A DNA stretch of 64,000 bases from G963665495 sp963677785 (GTDB lineage: Bacteria > Desulfobacterota > Desulfovibrionia > Desulfovibrionales > Desulfovibrionaceae), in the NCBI GenBank assembly GCA_963677785.2, contig CAXXDH010000003.1, positions 1,178,001 through 1,242,000 of the forward strand, read 5' to 3'. Both the position numbers and the translations under genes were made by a program. Each line of letters opens with the position of its first letter. The stretch's first letter is position 1. Below the pieces are notes generated by a model. It was not told the DNA's origin. It ran no database searches and saw only the letters and a program-made list of their open reading frames with translations. Shown here one piece after another: positions 61,178 to 64,000 of this stretch.

Positions 61178-61385
61178 GGCATCTTCCTTGTTTTACCGGC
61201 AGCAGCGTTTCCCCTCTGCCCCGACGCAACCGGAGCGCATCTGCAAGAATCAGTGTGTAGATCAGTATTAATCACAGTACGACTTTTTTTAATTACAGGC
61301 TATCCCTTTACATGCATAAAAAAAGAGATATTGCCGCAGCAGAAATAAAAGGCCGTATAAAGGGAAGAACAAGTTGGCGCGTACG

Positions 61386-61436
61386 AAAAAAAAACCGCAA
61401 CCATCCGGAAAAGTGTTTTTTCCCCGGTAGTTGCGG
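61386..61436 (-). terminator. Intrinsic terminator of the Lon-type gene
   Basis: On the minus strand CCGCAAC (61436-61430) pairs with GTTGCGG (61401-61395), with inner CCGG and AAAA/TTTT pairing, and then nine T (61394-61386). The remaining gap to 61178 is AT-rich and probably carries the sugar operon promoter, though I could not pick boxes with confidence. Confidence 0.85.
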
Positions 61437-61476
61437 CCTGCGAGTCGTAGGGTCCGCTGGAGGGAACAGGGCAGCC

Positions 61477-63927
61477 TCAGCGCCGTTTGCGCGGACGTTT
61501 GGCGGTCTGGTAGTCGTAGTACATGGCCGTGAGTTCGGCCAGGCGGTCGTCCACCAGGCGGTAGAGGCTGTTGGCAGGGAATCCGCCGCTTTTGAGCCTG
61601 CGTCCGGCCGGCATGCCCGTCAGCAGCTCCATGGCTTCCTCGATCCGCCGGATCGGATAGATGTGGAAAAGGCCGTCCTTGACGGCGTCCACTACCTCGT
61701 CCTTGAGCATGAGATGGTCGCGGTTGTCCGCGGGCAGCAGCACGCCTTGCTCGCCGGTAAGCCCCTGGCGCTTGCAGACTTCGAAAAAACCTTCGATTTT
61801 GCGGGTCACGCCACCCACGGCCATGATGGCGCCGGACTGGCTCACCGCGCCGGTAAAGGCCAGGGAAAAGTTGATGGGCTTGTCCGAAAGGGCCGAAAGC
61901 AGGGCGGCGAGTTCGGCGCCTGAAGCCGAATCGCCTTCCACGCCCGCATAGCTTTGTTCGAAACAGAGGCTGCCCGTAAAAACCAGGGGCTTGTTGTGGG
62001 CGAACATGGCCGAGAGATAGCCTTTGAGGATCATCATGGCCTTGGTATGGATGGGGCCGCCCAGTTCGGCCTCGCGTTCGAGATCCACCACGCCGCCGTC
62101 GCCCACGCCCACCGTGCAGGCGATCTGGTGGGGCAGTCCGAATTCGTAGTCGCCGTACCAGGAAACCGAAAGCCCGTTGACCCGGCCCACGGATTCGCCG
62201 CTTGTGGGCAGCTTGATAAGGTCGCGGTCGTACTCCTCCATGAATTCTTCTTCATAGAGGTTGGAGCGGTAGTCCCTGGCTGCTTCCGCGGTCCGGAGCA
62301 CTTCGTTGTCCACCATTTTTTTGCCGTGCATTTCGGCCAGGGCCGCGGCTTCCACCATGAGCTCGCGCAACAACGGCAGCTTGAGGGAGAGCTTTTTCTG
62401 GTCTCCGGCCAGGCGCGAGCTGAAGTCCGCCAGCCCGGCCAGGGCCGAGCGGGAAAACGGCATCAGTTCGGCTTCTTCGATGATCCGGCTGAGATAGAGA
62501 AAATAGCCCCGGATGTTGGCCATGTTCCGCAGCATGGTGTCCTGCATGTGGGCCTTGATCTTGAACAGCTTGGGAAAACGGTCGTCGTGCGTATGCAGCA
62601 GCTCGAATACTTCGTCCGTGCCCACCAGAACGACCTTGACGTTCACGGGTACGGGCTGGGGTTCGATGGTACGGCTGCGGGACTGCTCGTGGCTGTCGTC
62701 CGTGTCCTCGATTTTGGCCAGGCCCGAACGCAGCGCGCGCAGCAAACCTTCCCAGGCTGCGGTGTGCTGCATCATGTCTTCCACGTGCAGCAGCAGATAG
62801 CCGCCGTTGGCACGGTGCAGCGCGCCGGATTTGATCAGGGTGAAGTCCGTGATCAGGGCGCCCATTTCGGATTCGCGCTCCACGCAGCCCAGCAGGTTGC
62901 AGGAGGTGGGATGGTCTTCAATGATGATGGGCGCGCCTTTCAGCTCGCTGTTGTCCACGAACACGTTGATGTCGTAACGGATCTGGAAACTGTCGCCGCC
63001 GAGATGGCCGGTGAGCGCGCTTTCCGGCAGCAATGGAGCGGGCGCGGGCTCCTTGGGAGCGAACTGGTCGAGATTGTCGAGAATGTCCTGGCGCATGCCC
63101 TGCAGGTAGTCGCCGAACTCTTTGCCGGTGATTTTTTCGGAAAAGCGCTTGGCCAGGGGATCGAAATATTCGCGGAGCACCTCTTCGAGGATTTCCAGAT
63201 CCAGGTTCTGCTCGTTTTCCTGAAAGCCCTTTTCCTCGTTATTCATTTTGCGCAGCAGGTCCTGCATGGCGTTCATCAGCTTTTCGCTGTCGACCTTGAG
63301 CCGCTTGCGGATTTTCGGGTCCAGTTTGTCGAATTCCTCTTCGGAGAGCAGTTTACCTTCTACCAGCGGATACAGGGTCATGCCGCCCTCTTCGTCCACG
63401 TCCAGGTTGAAGCCCTGGCCCGCGGCCTCGGATTCCATTTCGCCCATGAGCTGTTCCCGGACGGTCTGGAATTTTTCCATTATGGCGGTGCGTTTATTCA
63501 GGTAGGATTCGTTTTCAAAGCGGACGGGCAATTCCTTGCGAATGTTGGCCACTACCTGGGAAAGTTCGCTTTTCAGCTTTTTGCCCATGCCGTTGGGGAG
63601 CAGGAGCAGTTTGGGCTTGTCTTCGTTTTCAAAGTTGTTGACGTAGACAATATCCGGCGGCGGGCTGGCCTTGGCCGCTTCGGGAGCGAGAAAGTCCTGG
63701 ACCATGAAGCTGCGCCCCATGTTGGGTTCGCCTGCCAGGTAGACGTTGTACCCCTTGTCCCTGATGCGCATGCCCAGGCGCAAGGCTTCCAGAGCGCGCG
63801 GCTGGGAGAGCATACGGCCGGCGGGCTTGGATTTGGAGGTTATCTCGGTGCTGTCCTCGTAAGGGACTTTTTCAGGGTCCAGCCTGGCCCTGAGCTTTTG
63901 CCATGCAAGCGGTGTGGTTTTGGCCAT
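61477..63927 (-). CDS. LonC-type (Lon-like) protease with divergent AAA domain
   Basis: 816 residues. The N-terminal half is an AAA-like module with a modified P-loop (YLAGEPNMGRSFMVQDF) and a long helical insert (residues about 120-300) in place of the usual Lon substrate domain. The central part (GGYLLLHVEDMMQ, VVLVGTDEVFELLHTHDDRF) is typical of this Lon-like group annotated as AAA ATPase. The C-terminal S16 protease domain has catalytic Ser in EGDSASGAELAALLSALS and Lys in MAVGGVTRKIEGFFEVCKRQ. It should be a cytosolic protease; the weak P-loop (no GKS/T) suggests altered or no ATP dependence. Confidence 0.93.
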   Translation of the reverse strand: MAKTTPLAWQKLRARLDPEKVPYEDSTEITSKSKPAGRMLSQPRALEALRLGMRIRDKGYNVYLAGEPNMGRSFMVQDFLAPEAAKASPPPDIVYVNNFENEDKPKLLLLPNGMGKKLKSELSQVVANIRKELPVRFENESYLNKRTAIMEKFQTVREQLMGEMESEAAGQGFNLDVDEEGGMTLYPLVEGKLLSEEEFDKLDPKIRKRLKVDSEKLMNAMQDLLRKMNNEEKGFQENEQNLDLEILEEVLREYFDPLAKRFSEKITGKEFGDYLQGMRQDILDNLDQFAPKEPAPAPLLPESALTGHLGGDSFQIRYDINVFVDNSELKGAPIIIEDHPTSCNLLGCVERESEMGALITDFTLIKSGALHRANGGYLLLHVEDMMQHTAAWEGLLRALRSGLAKIEDTDDSHEQSRSRTIEPQPVPVNVKVVLVGTDEVFELLHTHDDRFPKLFKIKAHMQDTMLRNMANIRGYFLYLSRIIEEAELMPFSRSALAGLADFSSRLAGDQKKLSLKLPLLRELMVEAAALAEMHGKKMVDNEVLRTAEAARDYRSNLYEEEFMEEYDRDLIKLPTSGESVGRVNGLSVSWYGDYEFGLPHQIACTVGVGDGGVVDLEREAELGGPIHTKAMMILKGYLSAMFAHNKPLVFTGSLCFEQSYAGVEGDSASGAELAALLSALSDKPINFSLAFTGAVSQSGAIMAVGGVTRKIEGFFEVCKRQGLTGEQGVLLPADNRDHLMLKDEVVDAVKDGLFHIYPIRRIEEAMELLTGMPAGRRLKSGGFPANSLYRLVDDRLAELTAMYYDYQTAKRPRKRR

Positions 63928-64000
63928 ATGGAAAAAATACCTCGGAAACGGTTTTCGCCTCCCCCTGGCTGGGGGAAGTCTACCCGGTAATATAGCTCGA

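Noticed and set aside
61954..63990. 678-codon plus-strand frame opposite the Lon-type gene
   Set aside because: Antisense shadow typical of GC-rich codon bias; no recognisable motif.
1..64000. CRISPR arrays, tRNA and rRNA genes
   Set aside because: No regularly spaced direct repeats, cloverleaf T-loop sequences or rRNA segments were seen, though short tRNAs could be missed by eye.

Overview
The window reads as chromosomal DNA of a motile, Gram-negative sulfate-reducer-type bacterium, most likely a Desulfovibrionaceae member (Desulfovibrio sensu lato). I infer this from the moderately high GC background, the fused homocysteine methyltransferase/MTHFR, the fliR-flhB-flhA-flhF-flhG-fliA flagellar block, the many chemosensory and two-component proteins, and dispersed intergenic palindromes of a kind I associate with this family. 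Genus is not provable from sequence reading alone. I saw no rRNA, tRNA or CRISPR array.

Left part (1-7.1 kb): a large type VI secretion accessory gene runs off the left edge. It carries DUF2169, then a degenerate phage-primase-like TOPRIM region, then pentapeptide repeats. An AT-rich, probably acquired block follows: a LysR regulator diverging from a small PAS-like protein, an Ig/adhesion-domain secreted protein and an MFS carrier. An IS200-type element has landed in the last codons of the MFS gene.

7.1-24.3 kb: core and sensory genes. These are a glycosyltransferase, a chemoreceptor, the methionine/folate fusion enzyme, a sugar epimerase, a FIST protein overlapping a PAS histidine kinase, a divergent HD-GYP response regulator, membrane proteins, an EamA exporter with an ATC-hydrolase-like enzyme, a periplasmic glycerophosphodiesterase and an AEC carrier.

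24.3-28.1 kb: a plastic region. It holds a secreted surface protein frameshifted at a T9 tract (phase-variable candidate), a DUF3574 lipoprotein, an intact IS1595-type element with an 8-bp target duplication inside a palindromic repeat, and a remnant of a related element at the same position in another repeat copy.

28.1-37.2 kb: a polyamine-type ABC operon (binding protein, ATPase, two permeases) that ends in a cytoplasmic glycerophosphodiesterase, then a small membrane protein, a large hybrid histidine kinase and a DUF364 metal-chelation-type protein.

37.4-49.4 kb, all minus strand: the flagellar export and regulation block, transcribed from fliR through flhB, flhA, flhF, flhG and fliA to a FliL-like protein, small accessory genes and a possible FliK-like protein. 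Bactofilin, tyrS and a YmdB-type phosphodiesterase lie upstream.

49.9-64 kb: a soluble Cache-type protein, gltX, an Nfu-type Fe-S protein, type II NADH dehydrogenase, a stand-alone RAM domain and an ArsC-type reductase; then a sugar ABC operon whose last permease is frameshifted; then a LonC-type protease at the right end.

At least eight copies, some partial, of a palindromic repeat (CTCCGGCGGC, hairpin arms around TTTTTGAAAA, then a CCAAAAACTTTT-type tail) sit between genes. The palindrome CGTACG is clearly over-represented throughout.
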